Origin: JANNSX01 sp041397825
GTDB lineage: Bacteria > Pseudomonadota > Alphaproteobacteria > Rhizobiales > Hyphomicrobiaceae
DNA: 64,000 bases
NCBI GenBank assembly: GCA_041397825.1
Contig: JAWKVX010000005.1
Span: 1 to 64,000, forward strand
Reading direction: 5' to 3'
Shown: positions 1-8,800 of the stretch, piece by piece
Layout: each line of letters starts with the position of its first letter
Position numbering within the stretch: the stretch's first letter is position 1
Notes under the pieces: model-generated
Databases searched by the model: none
Told to the model about the DNA's origin: nothing
Seen by the model: only the letters and a program-made list of their open reading frames with translations
Program-made: the position numbers and the translations under genes

Positions 1-2135
1 GCGACCGCCTGGATCAGCCGCGCTTCCTGAGCGAGCTGCGGTTGCTCCGGAAAACTCAATGTTGCCAGAACGTTGTAAGGCGCGCTGGCCAGCGTGTTGG
101 GTGAGAAGATCATGACGAAGTTGATCGCGAGCCGGTCCCAGTCGACGGTCCGGAGATTGGCAATCCGAGCCGTCACATTGCGCCCGAGGACGTTGACGGT
201 GAGGGTATCTCCGACGGCCAGGCCGAGGTTCTTTGCCAGCTCGACGTCGAAGGAGACGAGCGGCTCGCCCGCGTAGTCCTTCGGCCACCACGTGCCGTCG
301 ACAATCCGCGACGTGGCGGGTGGAGCCTCGGAGAAGGTCAAGCCGCGGTCGCCGGAGAGCACCCATTCGGCACCAGGCGGCGCCTCGATCTCCTCGACGG
401 GCTTGCCCTTTAGGGCGACGAGGCGGCCGCGCAACATCGGCGCCGTCGACACTTGGCCGCCGCTGGTGTCGAGCAGGGTAGAGAGGGGACCGATCTCACC
501 CTTGCCGATGTCGAGGAAGAAATAGCTCGGGGCCCGCTCCGGCAATCCACCCTCGAGCTCGGCAACGAGCGAGCGGTCGACGAGGGCAATGGCGACGAGA
601 AGGCTGAGGCCGGTGCCGAGCGACAGGGTTGCCGTGCGCGCGAGCGAGCCTGGCCCGGCAAGGTTTCTGACCGCCAGACGGCTCTCAGGCCGGGCGGGGG
701 ATGGCCACCGGCCAGCGAGCCACGGCACCAGCCTGCCGACCCAAAGGAAAACGGCGAACAGGGCCGAGAGCCCACCGACGAAGTACAGGGCCAAACGACG
801 ATCCTCTGCAGTCAGCACGGCCAGGCTGGCGATGAGCGCGAGCGCGATCGCGGTCGCGAGGAGGAATGGCCAACTGGGACGTTGCCGCGTCGTGTTGATT
901 TCGTCACGGAAGAGAAGTGCTGCGCTGACATGCTCGATCCGGCCGAGCGGCCACATCGCAAAGAGCAGGGCAACGAGCACGCCGTAGGCAGTCGCCAGCA
1001 GAAGCCTCAGCGGGGTGACGACGATGTCGATGGGAAACGGCAGCATGTCGCCGAGGAGGCCAACGCCGGCGGCCGGAAGGGACATGCCGGCCACCAGGCC
1101 GATGCCGATGCCGATCGAGGCCAGCAGCAGGATCTCGATATGGTAGATGGCCAGAATGCTCGAGCTGGACGCGCCGAGCGCCCTGAGGACGGCAATAGTC
1201 CGGCGCTTCCGGTCGAGATACGCGGCCACAGCATTGGCCACGCCTGCCCCACCGATGAGTAGTGTCGTCAACCCGACAAGCGTCAGAAACTGCCCCAGCC
1301 GATCGACGGCGCGGCGCACGCCGGGTGCCGGATCACGGCGGTCGGCGATCTGGAACCCGGCCTCCGGGAATGCGGCGCGAGTTTCCTTTCGGAAGCCCTC
1401 GAAGTCCTCCGGCGCGGAGACCGCGCCATCCGGAACGGCCAGCCGGTAGGTCCAGCGTGTCAGGCTGCCGGGCTTGGCGAGACCGGTGGCGGCCAGCGTC
1501 TCGAGCGAGATCAGCACGCGCGGACCGAAGGAGGCCTGGGCGGCGAGTTTATCGGGCTCGTGGCCGACAAATCCCGCGATCACAACCTCGCTGTCACCGA
1601 GCATCAGGCCGTCGCCGATGCCGACACCGAGGCGTTCGGCAAGCAGGCGATCGACGACGGCAGTGAGACCTCGATCGAGCAAGGGCCGGGCGTCGTCACC
1701 GGTCTCCAAGGTCAGTTTTCCGGTCAGTGGATATCGGGTATCGACCGCCTTGACCTCGGCGAGGGCGCTCGCTCGGAGCGCCTCGGCACCGGGCCGGCGG
1801 GCCATGGCGCGGAGCGTGGCGATCTCGGAGAGCTCGCCCTTGGTCTCGAGCCACGCACGCTCGGGTGCACTCGCTCGCACATGCATCCGGGACAAGGCGA
1901 GGTCGCCGCCGAGCAGGACGCGCCCTTTAGTATCGAGACCGGACTTGACGGCATCTGCAATCGTTCCGACGCCGGCGATGGCGGCGACGCCGAGGGCGAG
2001 GCAGGCGAGGAATACGGAGAATGACCTGAGATTTCCGCGCAGATCCTGGATGGCGATGCGTAAGAGCCGGCCAAGGCCCGGCCGGGTCGGAGAGATCGAG
2101 GCAGCGGCGGTGGCAACGGTGAGGTCTACGGTCAT
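1..2135 (-). CDS. ABC transporter permease, FtsX/YbbP type (3' part lies outside the window)
   Basis: The frame is open from its ATG at 2135 to the left edge (711 codons), so the C-terminus is missing. An N-terminal membrane segment lies at about residues 38-58, followed by a periplasmic MacB-like stretch. Four more hydrophobic segments lie at about 282-305, 335-355, 377-400 and 423-470; the DRKRRTIAVLRALGA motif after the first of these is typical of FtsX-domain permeases. The start codon overlaps the stop of the ATPase gene (ATGA), so the two are translationally coupled. E. coli ybbA-ybbP is likewise divergent from tesA, and YbbP (about 800 residues, two FtsX domains) is the closest familiar match. 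The family uses ATP hydrolysis to drive periplasmic conformational work or extraction of lipids or hydrophobic molecules; the actual substrate is unknown. Confidence 0.9.
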   Translation of the reverse strand, partial: MTVDLTVATAAASISPTRPGLGRLLRIAIQDLRGNLRSFSVFLACLALGVAAIAGVGTIADAVKSGLDTKGRVLLGGDLALSRMHVRASAPERAWLETKGELSEIATLRAMARRPGAEALRASALAEVKAVDTRYPLTGKLTLETGDDARPLLDRGLTAVVDRLLAERLGVGIGDGLMLGDSEVVIAGFVGHEPDKLAAQASFGPRVLISLETLAATGLAKPGSLTRWTYRLAVPDGAVSAPEDFEGFRKETRAAFPEAGFQIADRRDPAPGVRRAVDRLGQFLTLVGLTTLLIGGAGVANAVAAYLDRKRRTIAVLRALGASSSSILAIYHIEILLLASIGIGIGLVAGMSLPAAGVGLLGDMLPFPIDIVVTPLRLLLATAYGVLVALLFAMWPLGRIEHVSAALLFRDEINTTRQRPSWPFLLATAIALALIASLAVLTAEDRRLALYFVGGLSALFAVFLWVGRLVPWLAGRWPSPARPESRLAVRNLAGPGSLARTATLSLGTGLSLLVAIALVDRSLVAELEGGLPERAPSYFFLDIGKGEIGPLSTLLDTSGGQVSTAPMLRGRLVALKGKPVEEIEAPPGAEWVLSGDRGLTFSEAPPATSRIVDGTWWPKDYAGEPLVSFDVELAKNLGLAVGDTLTVNVLGRNVTARIANLRTVDWDRLAINFVMIFSPNTLASAPYNVLATLSFPEQPQLAQEARLIQAV

Positions 2136-2821
2136 GCCGAGGCGATCCGCTCATCCTTGACGATCCTGCCATCTCCGAGCGTGATCTGGCGTTGGCATCG
2201 CCGGGCGAGGGCTGCATCATGCGTGACCAGCACGAGGGTCGTTCCATGCTCGGCGCCGATCCTGAGCAGTAGCTCGATGATCTCCTGGCCGGTCCGTTGA
2301 TCGAGATTGCCCGTAGGCTCGTCGGCGAACAGGATTCGAGGTTGCCCGACGATCGCCCGGGCGATGGCGACGCGCTGCTGCTCGCCACCCGACAGCTCGG
2401 CGGGAAAGTGCTCGCGGCGGTGACCGAGCCCGACCTCGTTCAAAGCCCTGTCGGCGCGCTCCAGACCGTCGCTGGCACCCCTCAGCTCCAACGGCAAGGC
2501 GACATTCTCGCGGGCCGTCATGGTCGGCATCAGGTGAAACGACTGGAAGACGATGCCCATGGCCTGGGAGCGGACGATCGCGCGATCGTTCTCGTTCGCT
2601 CGGCTGATGTCCCGCCCGGCGACGACGACTTGGCCGCTCGTCGCGGGCTCGAGCCCGGCGGCTACCATCAGCAGCGAACTCTTGCCGGAGCCGGATGGCC
2701 CGACGATGCCGACCGTCTCGCCGTCCTCGATGGTGAGGTCGACATCCTGGAGGATCGCGACCGGCCCGGCGCGGCTGGTCAATGTCAATTGAACGTGCTC
2801 GAGGCGAATAGACGACATCAT
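2132..2821 (-). CDS. ABC transporter ATP-binding protein, YbbA/LolD-like
   Basis: A 229-residue nucleotide-binding subunit with all expected motifs: Walker A GPSGSGKS at 41-48, Q-loop near VFQSFHLMPT at 91-100, signature LSGGEQQR at 143-150, Walker B ILFADEP at 163-169, and a switch histidine in LVTHD. The pattern FQSFHLMPTMTARENV is typical of the MacB/LolD/YbbA group, which partners with FtsX-fold permeases rather than classic importers. Two adjacent ATG codons (2821 and 2818) could serve as start. Its stop overlaps the permease start by 4 bases. The gene is divergent from tesA with 99 bp between them, which must hold both promoters. Confidence 0.95.
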   Translation of the reverse strand: MMSSIRLEHVQLTLTSRAGPVAILQDVDLTIEDGETVGIVGPSGSGKSSLLMVAAGLEPATSGQVVVAGRDISRANENDRAIVRSQAMGIVFQSFHLMPTMTARENVALPLELRGASDGLERADRALNEVGLGHRREHFPAELSGGEQQRVAIARAIVGQPRILFADEPTGNLDQRTGQEIIELLLRIGAEHGTTLVLVTHDAALARRCQRQITLGDGRIVKDERIASA

Positions 2822-2920
2822 TCAGCTCTATCTGGTTGTCATGGACAAATCGACAAGCCCCGCCATCGGCCGGCGGTCAGGGACTTGCATTCGCCATAGC
2901 TTCGGGACCAAGGTTGGAAC

Positions 2921-3592
2921 ATGACGTGTCTTGCGAGTGGGCCTGTGCGGCAGGCCGGTTGTCTCATAGCCGCTCTGGTCATTTTCATGGTTGCGACCGT
3001 TCGCGCGGCCCCGGCATCCGAGTCCATGACCGTGGTTGCGCTCGGCGACAGCCTGACGGCCGGCTACGGGCTTGCCCAAGCAGACAGTTTTCCCGTGCGT
3101 CTCGAAGCCGCCCTGCGAGCCCGCGGCTACGACGTGACCGTGGTCAATGCCGGGGTTTCCGGCGATACCATCGAGGATGGGCTCGCCCGGCTGGACTGGT
3201 CGGTCCCCGAGGCGGCGGACGCCGTCATCGTCGAGCTCGGGGCCAACAATGCGCTGCGCGGCCTGGACCCGGCCGCCGCGCGCGAGGCGCTCGACCAGAT
3301 TGTCGGCCGGCTAAAGGGACGCGGCGCGGAGGTATTGGTCACCGGAATGGAGGCCTCGCGATCGTTGGGGCATGCCTATGTGGAGGCGTTCGGAGCCATG
3401 TTTCCCGAGATTGCTGAAAAGCATGGTGCGCTGCTCTATGACTTCTTTCTCGATGGTGTCGCCCTCGATCCGGCGCTCAACCAGCCGGATGGGATTCATC
3501 CGAACGCCAAGGGTGTCGATGTGGTCGTCGCGCGCATCCTGCCGAAGGTCGAGGAGCTCTTGAAGCGCGTCGCCCAGAAGCGGGGAGGCTAG
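2921..3592 (+). CDS. tesA: Arylesterase / TesA-like SGNH hydrolase
   Basis: A 223-residue secreted SGNH/GDSL hydrolase. Residues 1-30 form a signal peptide (hydrophobic core CLIAALVIFMVAT, then RAA-PAS). Block I is VALGDSLTAGYG with the nucleophile Ser44, block II contains GVSGDT, block III is ELGANNALRG, and block V is DGIHPN with the catalytic Asp and His. These match TesA (acyl-CoA thioesterase I/protease I/lysophospholipase L1), which acts in the periplasm on acyl esters and thioesters. It is first in a tight group with thpR (2 bp gap) and phhB. The divergent YbbAP-like ABC pair repeats the E. coli neighbourhood, suggesting a conserved partnership whose biochemistry I cannot deduce. Confidence 0.93.
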   Translation: MTCLASGPVRQAGCLIAALVIFMVATVRAAPASESMTVVALGDSLTAGYGLAQADSFPVRLEAALRARGYDVTVVNAGVSGDTIEDGLARLDWSVPEAADAVIVELGANNALRGLDPAAAREALDQIVGRLKGRGAEVLVTGMEASRSLGHAYVEAFGAMFPEIAEKHGALLYDFFLDGVALDPALNQPDGIHPNAKGVDVVVARILPKVEELLKRVAQKRGG

Positions 3593-3594
3593 CC

Positions 3595-4170
3595 GTGCCG
3601 AGGCTCTTCACGGCCATCGAGGTCCCGGAGACGGTCAGACGCCGATTGTCGCTCATCCGCGGCAATCTCCCGGAGGCCCGCTGGATCGATCAGGACAACT
3701 ATCATCTGACGTTGACGTTCGTCGGCGAGGTCGACGGACATCAAATGCGCGCATTCTCGGATGCCCTCTATGAGATCTCCGCCGAGCCCTTCGAGCTGAC
3801 GATCGACGGTCTTGGGTGTTTCGGCGGTGACCGCCCGCGGACGATCTACGCGGCGATCAGGCCGGAGGCGCGATTGGATGCGCTGAAGCGCGACCACGAT
3901 CAGGCCGCGCGACGGGCAGGGCTTGCGCCGGACTCGCGGAAATTCGTTCCGCACGTCACGCTGGCCCGCCTTTCCGGGGCAAGCTCTCGGATGGTCGCGG
4001 ATTTTCTCGCCGACCAGGGGAGCATCGCCCTGCCGCCATTTCCGGTGTCCCGATTCGCGCTGATGTCGTCGAAACCCGGGGGGGGTGGACCTTATGCCGT
4101 CGTGACGGCGTTCGATCTTGGCGGTGTCGACTACAGCGAGGAGGCGGCGGCATGGGCCGAACACGATTGA
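3595..4170 (+). CDS. thpR: RNA 2',3'-cyclic phosphodiesterase (2H family)
   Basis: A 191-residue 2H phosphoesterase. The two family-defining HxTx motifs are present: HLTL at 37-40 (in YHLTLTFVGEV) and HVTL at 120-123 (in VPHVTLARL), about 80 residues apart as in ThpR/LigT. The opening RLFTAIEVPE is characteristic. The family hydrolyses RNA 2',3'-cyclic phosphate ends to 2'-phosphates in the cytoplasm. The start is a GTG two bases after the tesA stop, with GGGGAGG overlapping the tesA end as ribosome-binding site, so translation is probably coupled. The 3' end overlaps phhB by 19 bases. Confidence 0.93.
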   Translation: MPRLFTAIEVPETVRRRLSLIRGNLPEARWIDQDNYHLTLTFVGEVDGHQMRAFSDALYEISAEPFELTIDGLGCFGGDRPRTIYAAIRPEARLDALKRDHDQAARRAGLAPDSRKFVPHVTLARLSGASSRMVADFLADQGSIALPPFPVSRFALMSSKPGGGGPYAVVTAFDLGGVDYSEEAAAWAEHD

Positions 4171-4469
4171 CGGAAAAGGTGCGTGACGAGGCACTTCAGA
4201 CACTGCCGGGCTGGCACATGGTCGAAGGCCGGGAGGCCATCACGAGACGCTACACATTCCAGGACTTCAGCGCGGCATTCGGCTGGATGACCCGTGTGGC
4301 CCTGAAGGCCGAGAAACTCGATCATCACCCGGAATGGACGAATGTGTGGAACCGGGTCGACGTCGTGCTGACCACCCACAGTGCCAAGGGACTGACTGAT
4401 CTCGATCTCGATCTCGCCAGGCAGTGCGACGCGCTCGCCGCGGAAGCTAGCGGCTTGCTCTCGCGTTGA
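4152..4469 (+). CDS. phhB: 4a-hydroxytetrahydrobiopterin dehydratase (pterin-4a-carbinolamine dehydratase)
   Basis: A 105-residue protein with the whole pterin carbinolamine dehydratase signature: GW near the start (20-21), KAEKLDHHPEWTNVWN at 52-67, and a third histidine in TTHSAKGLT (His76). The paired histidines His58-His59 and His76 form the active site in this family. It dehydrates 4a-hydroxy-tetrahydropterin, recycling the cofactor of aromatic amino acid hydroxylases, and may moonlight otherwise in bacteria lacking such hydroxylases; no hydroxylase gene is in this window. It overlaps thpR by 19 bases in another frame and converges on the DUF2865 gene, with a 23-base overlap of the 3' ends. 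Confidence 0.93.
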   Translation: MGRTRLTEKVRDEALQTLPGWHMVEGREAITRRYTFQDFSAAFGWMTRVALKAEKLDHHPEWTNVWNRVDVVLTTHSAKGLTDLDLDLARQCDALAAEASGLLSR

Positions 4470-5604
4470 TGTCCCGAGACTTCTTGACAGTCGTCGTTCT
4501 CGGCCTTGCCGCGGCATCCGCCGGCGCGAGCACGGGGGCCACGGATTTCGCTTGGCCCTTCTTCACGCCGGTCACCAGAGGCAACCCGAGCGACGTCTGA
4601 GGCTTCGGCAATGAAACGCGCCGTATGCCACCCGCCGTCGCGATGGATGGCGTGTTCGCCACACCGGTGGCAGGCGCGATGTCGCCGGCGCTGTCGTCGT
4701 CACCTGTGACCAGGGCGACATCGGACTCCGCGTCGTCATTCATCGCCACCGCACTTTCGCCGTCATCGTCCGGGATATTGGACGCCTCGCTTCCAAGCAC
4801 CTCGCCGGCCTCGGCGGCGCGATACTCCTGGTGGCGCATCAGCTCCGTCTTCGCCCACGGATCGGGCCGGCATTTGCATTCCGGATTGTAGCTCTTGCGG
4901 TATTTGAAGGCCGTTTCGAGCTTGCGATAGGGCCGACCGGAGAGATCCCGCATGTCACCGGCATCGGCACCAAGGCTGTATTGGATATAGAGCTTGGTCT
5001 CCGATTGGCAGCTGTCCTCGCATATGTTGCGATCCCGGGCGATGCTCGAGGAGCGCGTCCCGCTGTTGACGGGCCAGTAGTAGCCATCGCAGAGCCGGAC
5101 ACATATCGTCCGGTAGCTCGCGTAGCTCCGTGATTTTGCTGCCGCTGCCGGATTCGGGGCCGACGGCGCGTCGGAGCCAATGCTTGAGCTTCCACCCGTC
5201 GCCGACTGCTGCGGTTTATAGGGAATCGTCTTGAGTGTTTTCTTCAGCGCTGCGGGGGCCTCGACGTGCTGTGGCTGTCTGGTCCTCGTCTTGGGCTTGA
5301 AAATCGAGAAAAGTCCGTCGAGCACTCCACCCTTCGCCTGGGCCAGCCTGATGCGCGGATGGTCGTCCCGGGCATCTGGGAGACCGAGACTGGACTCGTG
5401 GATCCGGTGAGCATGGACGCGAGGCTGATGGCCGGGCTCGCCAGCGAGCATGCTGTTGGCCAGGGCGGCCTGGGCCGGCGATGCAGCGACGTTGCCGGCA
5501 AGGACGGCGAGAACGACGATCGGTGCGAGTGGTGCCCGCGCACCAAGAAGCAGGGCTTGGGCGGCTCGGGCCGCCGAAAACTGACGCATGACGCAACAAC
5601 ACAT
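4447..5604 (-). CDS. DUF2865-domain secreted protein, paralog 1
   Basis: A 385-residue protein with an N-terminal hydrophobic stretch (about 24-46, ending in ASPAQA) that reads as a signal peptide or signal anchor. After a low-complexity linker comes a cysteine-rich core at 165-250: CVRLCDGYYWPVN, then CEDSCQ, a YRKLETAFKYRK segment, and CKCRPDPW. This is the DUF2865 pattern found in Hyphomicrobiales, of unknown function. The C-terminal third is acidic, then basic and low complexity. Six regularly spaced cysteines suggest disulfides outside the cytoplasm. The next gene upstream codes a paralog with the same core. Its 3' end overlaps phhB. An internal start at 5589 is possible. Confidence 0.8.
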   Translation of the reverse strand: MCCCVMRQFSAARAAQALLLGARAPLAPIVVLAVLAGNVAASPAQAALANSMLAGEPGHQPRVHAHRIHESSLGLPDARDDHPRIRLAQAKGGVLDGLFSIFKPKTRTRQPQHVEAPAALKKTLKTIPYKPQQSATGGSSSIGSDAPSAPNPAAAAKSRSYASYRTICVRLCDGYYWPVNSGTRSSSIARDRNICEDSCQSETKLYIQYSLGADAGDMRDLSGRPYRKLETAFKYRKSYNPECKCRPDPWAKTELMRHQEYRAAEAGEVLGSEASNIPDDDGESAVAMNDDAESDVALVTGDDDSAGDIAPATGVANTPSIATAGGIRRVSLPKPQTSLGLPLVTGVKKGQAKSVAPVLAPADAAARPRTTTVKKSRDINARASR

Positions 5605-5868
5605 TCCGACGCAGAACCAGCCGCCGCAGAGGATCGGATGCGGCGACAGGCCAAGTTATGCGCTCGGAATGGAAAAGAATCGGTTAGCGACCGCCCGGAA
5701 GACTGACACTCGGGTCATCATCAAGTGCCGACGGCATGTCTGCCGCGACATGTGCTCCGACACCGATCAGGCAACGGAAGAAAATTCCGTGCCACTCGGG
5801 CACCATCTCAACTCCGGGGGCGGGTTCCACCTCGTGCCCCCGGGTCCAAGAACGAAGGCCGGAAGCGT
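5605..5868. other. Intergenic stretch between the two DUF2865 genes
   Basis: About 264 bp separate the paralogs, enough for an independent promoter for paralog 1. I see no convincing coding frame here and no strong hairpin. The sequence is somewhat less GC-rich than the flanking genes. Confidence 0.5.
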
Positions 5869-6984
5869 CTATCGGCGGCTGATGAACGCTGACGCCGCCG
5901 CCGACTTCTTCTTCGCCGAGTAGCTCTTGCCACTCGCCGACTGGCCGACCTTGGTGATGCCCATTGCTGTGCCGAAGCTCGACTGAACGTTGCCCTTCTT
6001 TTTGCGGGCGGACTTGGTCTTTGACTTCGCGCCGCCGAGAGTGGAAACCGTCGTCTTCGGCGATGGCACGGCATCGACGGCGTCGGCGGACTGCGGATTG
6101 ATCAGCGTCGTCACGGTCGGGCCGTCGAAGCCCACCAGGATCCGCTTCTTGCGGCCCTTCTTCGGCTTGCGATTGTCATAGAGCGCAAGCTTGCCGGACT
6201 TGACCAGCTCGGCATATTGGCGATGCCGCTCGAGCGAAGCCGCTTCCCAAGGATCGGGCTGGCACTTGCAGCTGTCGACGTACTCCGAGCGGTAGCGGAA
6301 GGCATTGGCGAGATTGGCGTAGCGCTGACCCTTGAGATCGACCGCCTCTTCAGGTGAGCCGTCGGGATTGGAATAGTAGAAAAGCCTCACGGGCACGCCG
6401 CAGCTTGCCTCGCAGGCATCCTTGTCGTCTGCAAAACCATCGCGACCGGTCGAGAAGCTGACCGGCCAGTAGTAGCCGTCGCAAAGCCTGACGCAGAGCG
6501 TTCGATAGTTGCCGGACGGACTGAGGCGCGCGCGCTCCCGCTTCGTCGTTCCAGGGATGACGGGAAAGACCGAAGCCGTGTCGGCGGCCGAATCCTCCGA
6601 AGGAAACAGGGAAAACACCGCCGGCTGCTTTGATTTGGTCAGGCCTGAGCGCCCCGTCGCAATCGAGTCCGACACGGACTTGCTCTTCTGAGCGCGTTGC
6701 TTCGATCGCTTGACCGACTGTACGACGAATTCGTTGCTGACCGGGGATTCAGTGAGGAGAACGAATCCTTCGGTCGCGGTGAGGTCGGAGCGTGATGCGC
6801 GCGCCGGGATCTCAACTCTTCCAAGCTCGGTGGAGGCGATGACCTTGTGGTCGAGCAGACCACTTTGAGCTGCGCCGGTAAGGAGCGGTATCGCCGTCAG
6901 GGCGAGAAGAACCAGAAAGTCAGACGCGCCGGTTCGTCTCCAGACGCGCGTATGCCCCGAACGCCACACTACATATCCTCCCAC
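5869..6984 (-). CDS. DUF2865-domain secreted protein, paralog 2
   Basis: A 371-residue paralog of the neighbouring DUF2865 protein. A hydrophobic segment at about 22-40 (DFLVLLALTAIPLLTGAA) follows a basic N-terminus, consistent with a signal anchor. The core at 163-247 repeats the cysteine framework: CVRLCDGYYWPV, CEASCG, YANLANAFRYRSEY and CKCQPDPW. The first half is otherwise unlike paralog 1. A basic tail (KPKKGRKKR, then KTKSARKKKGN) follows and could bind a polyanion or the cell wall. The two genes probably arose by tandem duplication followed by divergence of everything outside the core. The function is unknown. Confidence 0.8.
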   Translation of the reverse strand: MGGYVVWRSGHTRVWRRTGASDFLVLLALTAIPLLTGAAQSGLLDHKVIASTELGRVEIPARASRSDLTATEGFVLLTESPVSNEFVVQSVKRSKQRAQKSKSVSDSIATGRSGLTKSKQPAVFSLFPSEDSAADTASVFPVIPGTTKRERARLSPSGNYRTLCVRLCDGYYWPVSFSTGRDGFADDKDACEASCGVPVRLFYYSNPDGSPEEAVDLKGQRYANLANAFRYRSEYVDSCKCQPDPWEAASLERHRQYAELVKSGKLALYDNRKPKKGRKKRILVGFDGPTVTTLINPQSADAVDAVPSPKTTVSTLGGAKSKTKSARKKKGNVQSSFGTAMGITKVGQSASGKSYSAKKKSAAASAFISRR

Positions 6985-7122
6985 ACGCGGTTAACGGAAT
7001 ATTTCCACCTTAGGCGGGTTACGGAACAAATCCAAGAAGGAAATCACAGAGTTGAGTTGGCCAAGTTGATCATCATTAGCGGCCTTTTCGGCTCGAAATG
7101 CGACGACCGACTCGACCCCCCG

Positions 7123-7914
7123 TCAGCTCGCGGCAAGGCGTGCGGCGCCGTCGAGGCGGATGGAAACGCCGTTCAGCATGGGGTTTTCGCATACCTGACG
7201 TACCATCATTGCGTACTCGGAGGGACTGCCCAGCCTGGCCGGAAACGGCACGGAGCGGGCGAGCGCCTTGCGGCCCTCCTCGGGGAGCGTCTGAAACATG
7301 GGTGTGTCGAAAAGTCCCGGCAGGATGCTGACGACGCGAATGCCGCTGGCCGCAAGATCGCGCGCGATCGGCAAGGTCATCGCTGCGACACCGCCTTTCG
7401 AGGCCGCATATGCGGCCTGCCCGAGCTGGCCATCCTCGGCCGCGATCGAGGAGGTTGAGACGATGACACCTCGCTCGCCATCGGGCGGCAGCGGGTCGAG
7501 ACCGGCCATGCCGGCGGCGGATTGGGCGGTGACGTTGAACGTGCCGACCAGATTGACGGCGACGACCTTGGCGAAGGAGGCGAGGTCATGGGGCTGCATC
7601 TCGCCGGTGTCGCGATTGCGCCGGACGGTGCGCTTGCCGATGACGATACCGGCACAATTGACGAGAAGCCGCTCCTGGCCGTTCTGCCGGCGGGCCTCCT
7701 CCAGAGCGGCGCGGACGGACTCCTCGCTCGTGACGTCGGTCCGGATGTAGCGCGCGCCGGTCTCTGTGGCGATGTCGGCGCCTCGACCGTCATCCAGATC
7801 GAGCACGGCGACCTTCGCACCGAGCTGGCGGAGGAGCCTGGCCGTTGCAGCGCCAAGCCCCGAGGCACCGCCTGTCACGACCGCGGCCGTATCCTGATCG
7901 AGATGCATTTTCAT
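7123..7914 (-). CDS. SDR-family dehydrogenase, 3-hydroxyacyl-CoA dehydrogenase type 2 (HSD10-like)
   Basis: The start at 7914 is chosen for the AAGGAGG ribosome-binding site seven bases upstream; the open frame continues further 5' only as noise. The 263-residue product is a classical short-chain dehydrogenase: TGGASGLG at 14-21 binds NAD(P), DLDD at 39-42 suggests NAD preference, VNCAG lies near 85-89, a catalytic Ser is near 155 (STSS) and the pair Tyr169/Lys173 is in YAASK. Late motifs such as ILPGLFDTPMF and a C-terminal RLDGAARL match the 17-beta-HSD10 / 3-hydroxy-2-methylbutyryl-CoA dehydrogenase group, which oxidises short 3-hydroxyacyl-CoAs. It stands alone and is divergent from the YkvA gene. 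Confidence 0.85.
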   Translation of the reverse strand: MKMHLDQDTAAVVTGGASGLGAATARLLRQLGAKVAVLDLDDGRGADIATETGARYIRTDVTSEESVRAALEEARRQNGQERLLVNCAGIVIGKRTVRRNRDTGEMQPHDLASFAKVVAVNLVGTFNVTAQSAAGMAGLDPLPPDGERGVIVSTSSIAAEDGQLGQAAYAASKGGVAAMTLPIARDLAASGIRVVSILPGLFDTPMFQTLPEEGRKALARSVPFPARLGSPSEYAMMVRQVCENPMLNGVSIRLDGAARLAAS

Positions 7915-8026
7915 GCCTCCTTCGGCTCCGGCTTGTGAGATGACCGGCGAATTCCTATCTTTGAAGGGTTGTAGCCCGCCTGCTGGCTTGCGCAAGCCGA
8001 CGGTGGTCGAGATCGGAGGGTGGCCG

Positions 8027-8437
8027 TTGAATCCGGAAGCGAGTCGTGGCCTGCCGCTCGAAGGCGAGGTTCTAACGCCCGAGGAGATCCGCCATCGCGC
8101 CGAGCGGGTCGAGCGCGGTTTCTGGCCGAAGCTGCGCAAGGTGGTCCGGCGGATACCCTTCTCCGAGGATCTGATCGCCGCCTACTATTGCGCCATGGAC
8201 GCTCAAACGCCGCTCCGTGTCCGGGCGACCCTGCTTGGTGCGCTTGCCTATTTCATCATGCCTGTCGACGGCATTCCGGACGTCATTGCCGGTTTGGGTT
8301 TCACCGATGACGCCGCCGTGCTGGCGATCGCCCTTAAGATGGTGGCCTCCCACATCAGCCCGAAGCATCGCGAGCAAGCCCGCTCGGCTCTCGCCGAAAA
8401 GCTGCCGATGACCGGAGAGGATGCGAAATCGGTCTGA
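8027..8437 (+). CDS. YkvA-family (DUF1232) membrane-associated protein
   Basis: The diagnostic DUF1232 segment is YFIMPVDGIPDVIAGLGFTDD (too long to restate as a motif but plain at about residues 82-102), with GFTDDAAVLAIA following. This fits the small YkvA family, whose single hydrophobic hairpin is thought to sit in or near the membrane; its function is not established. I place the start at the TTG at 8027 because GGAGGG lies six bases upstream, giving 136 residues, near the family size. ATG at 7940 and GTG at 8003 are in frame but have no comparable ribosome-binding site. The SDR gene is divergent, and the HIG1 gene follows 70 bp downstream. Confidence 0.8.
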   Translation: MNPEASRGLPLEGEVLTPEEIRHRAERVERGFWPKLRKVVRRIPFSEDLIAAYYCAMDAQTPLRVRATLLGALAYFIMPVDGIPDVIAGLGFTDDAAVLAIALKMVASHISPKHREQARSALAEKLPMTGEDAKSV

Positions 8438-8507
8438 GGTGTGATTGCCTGCCGGCTCTGCCCGGTCTAGGCAGAGAGATCGGTTCGATCGGGAAAGACA
8501 AAAGCCT

Positions 8508-8699
8508 ATGGGCGTCTTGGGAAACGGTCCTTCATTCGTGGCGGTCGCAGCCGTGGCCGTGGTGCTGCTCCTGGGGCTCTGGAACATGATGCGGGGGGGC
8601 TCGGCGAATACGAGCCAGCGGCTGATGCGCTGGCGTGTCGGCCTGCAATTCGTTGCCATCATCGTGTTGATGGCGACATTGTACCTCACGAGGGGTTGA
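8508..8699 (+). CDS. HIG1-domain twin transmembrane protein
   Basis: A 63-residue protein made of two membrane segments (about 9-25 and 45-60) joined by a basic loop. The loop carries QRLMRWRVGLQ, an exact match to the QxxxRxRxxxQ (QRRQ) signature of HIG1 domains. In mitochondria such proteins (Rcf1/HIGD) bind cytochrome c oxidase and respiratory supercomplexes; the alphaproteobacterial versions are presumed ancestors in the inner membrane. ATG at 8508 is preferred over the longer frame from 8445, whose extra residues are basic and unlike the family. YkvA lies directly upstream and could share a transcript. Confidence 0.85.
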   Translation: MGVLGNGPSFVAVAAVAVVLLLGLWNMMRGGSANTSQRLMRWRVGLQFVAIIVLMATLYLTRG

Positions 8700-8800
8700 G
8701 CGAGCCTGTTGGCGCGTAGACCGGCGTCCGGAGGTCCATTCGGTAACCTTCTGTAAATCGGAGACGGCCAGCCTGCCGTCTGGATTCGATTCGCGACGGT

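Noticed and set aside
453..1262. A 269-residue open frame on the plus strand over the permease gene
   Set aside because: It is the antisense of a well-supported FtsX-like permease frame and has low-complexity Arg/Glu composition with no motif.
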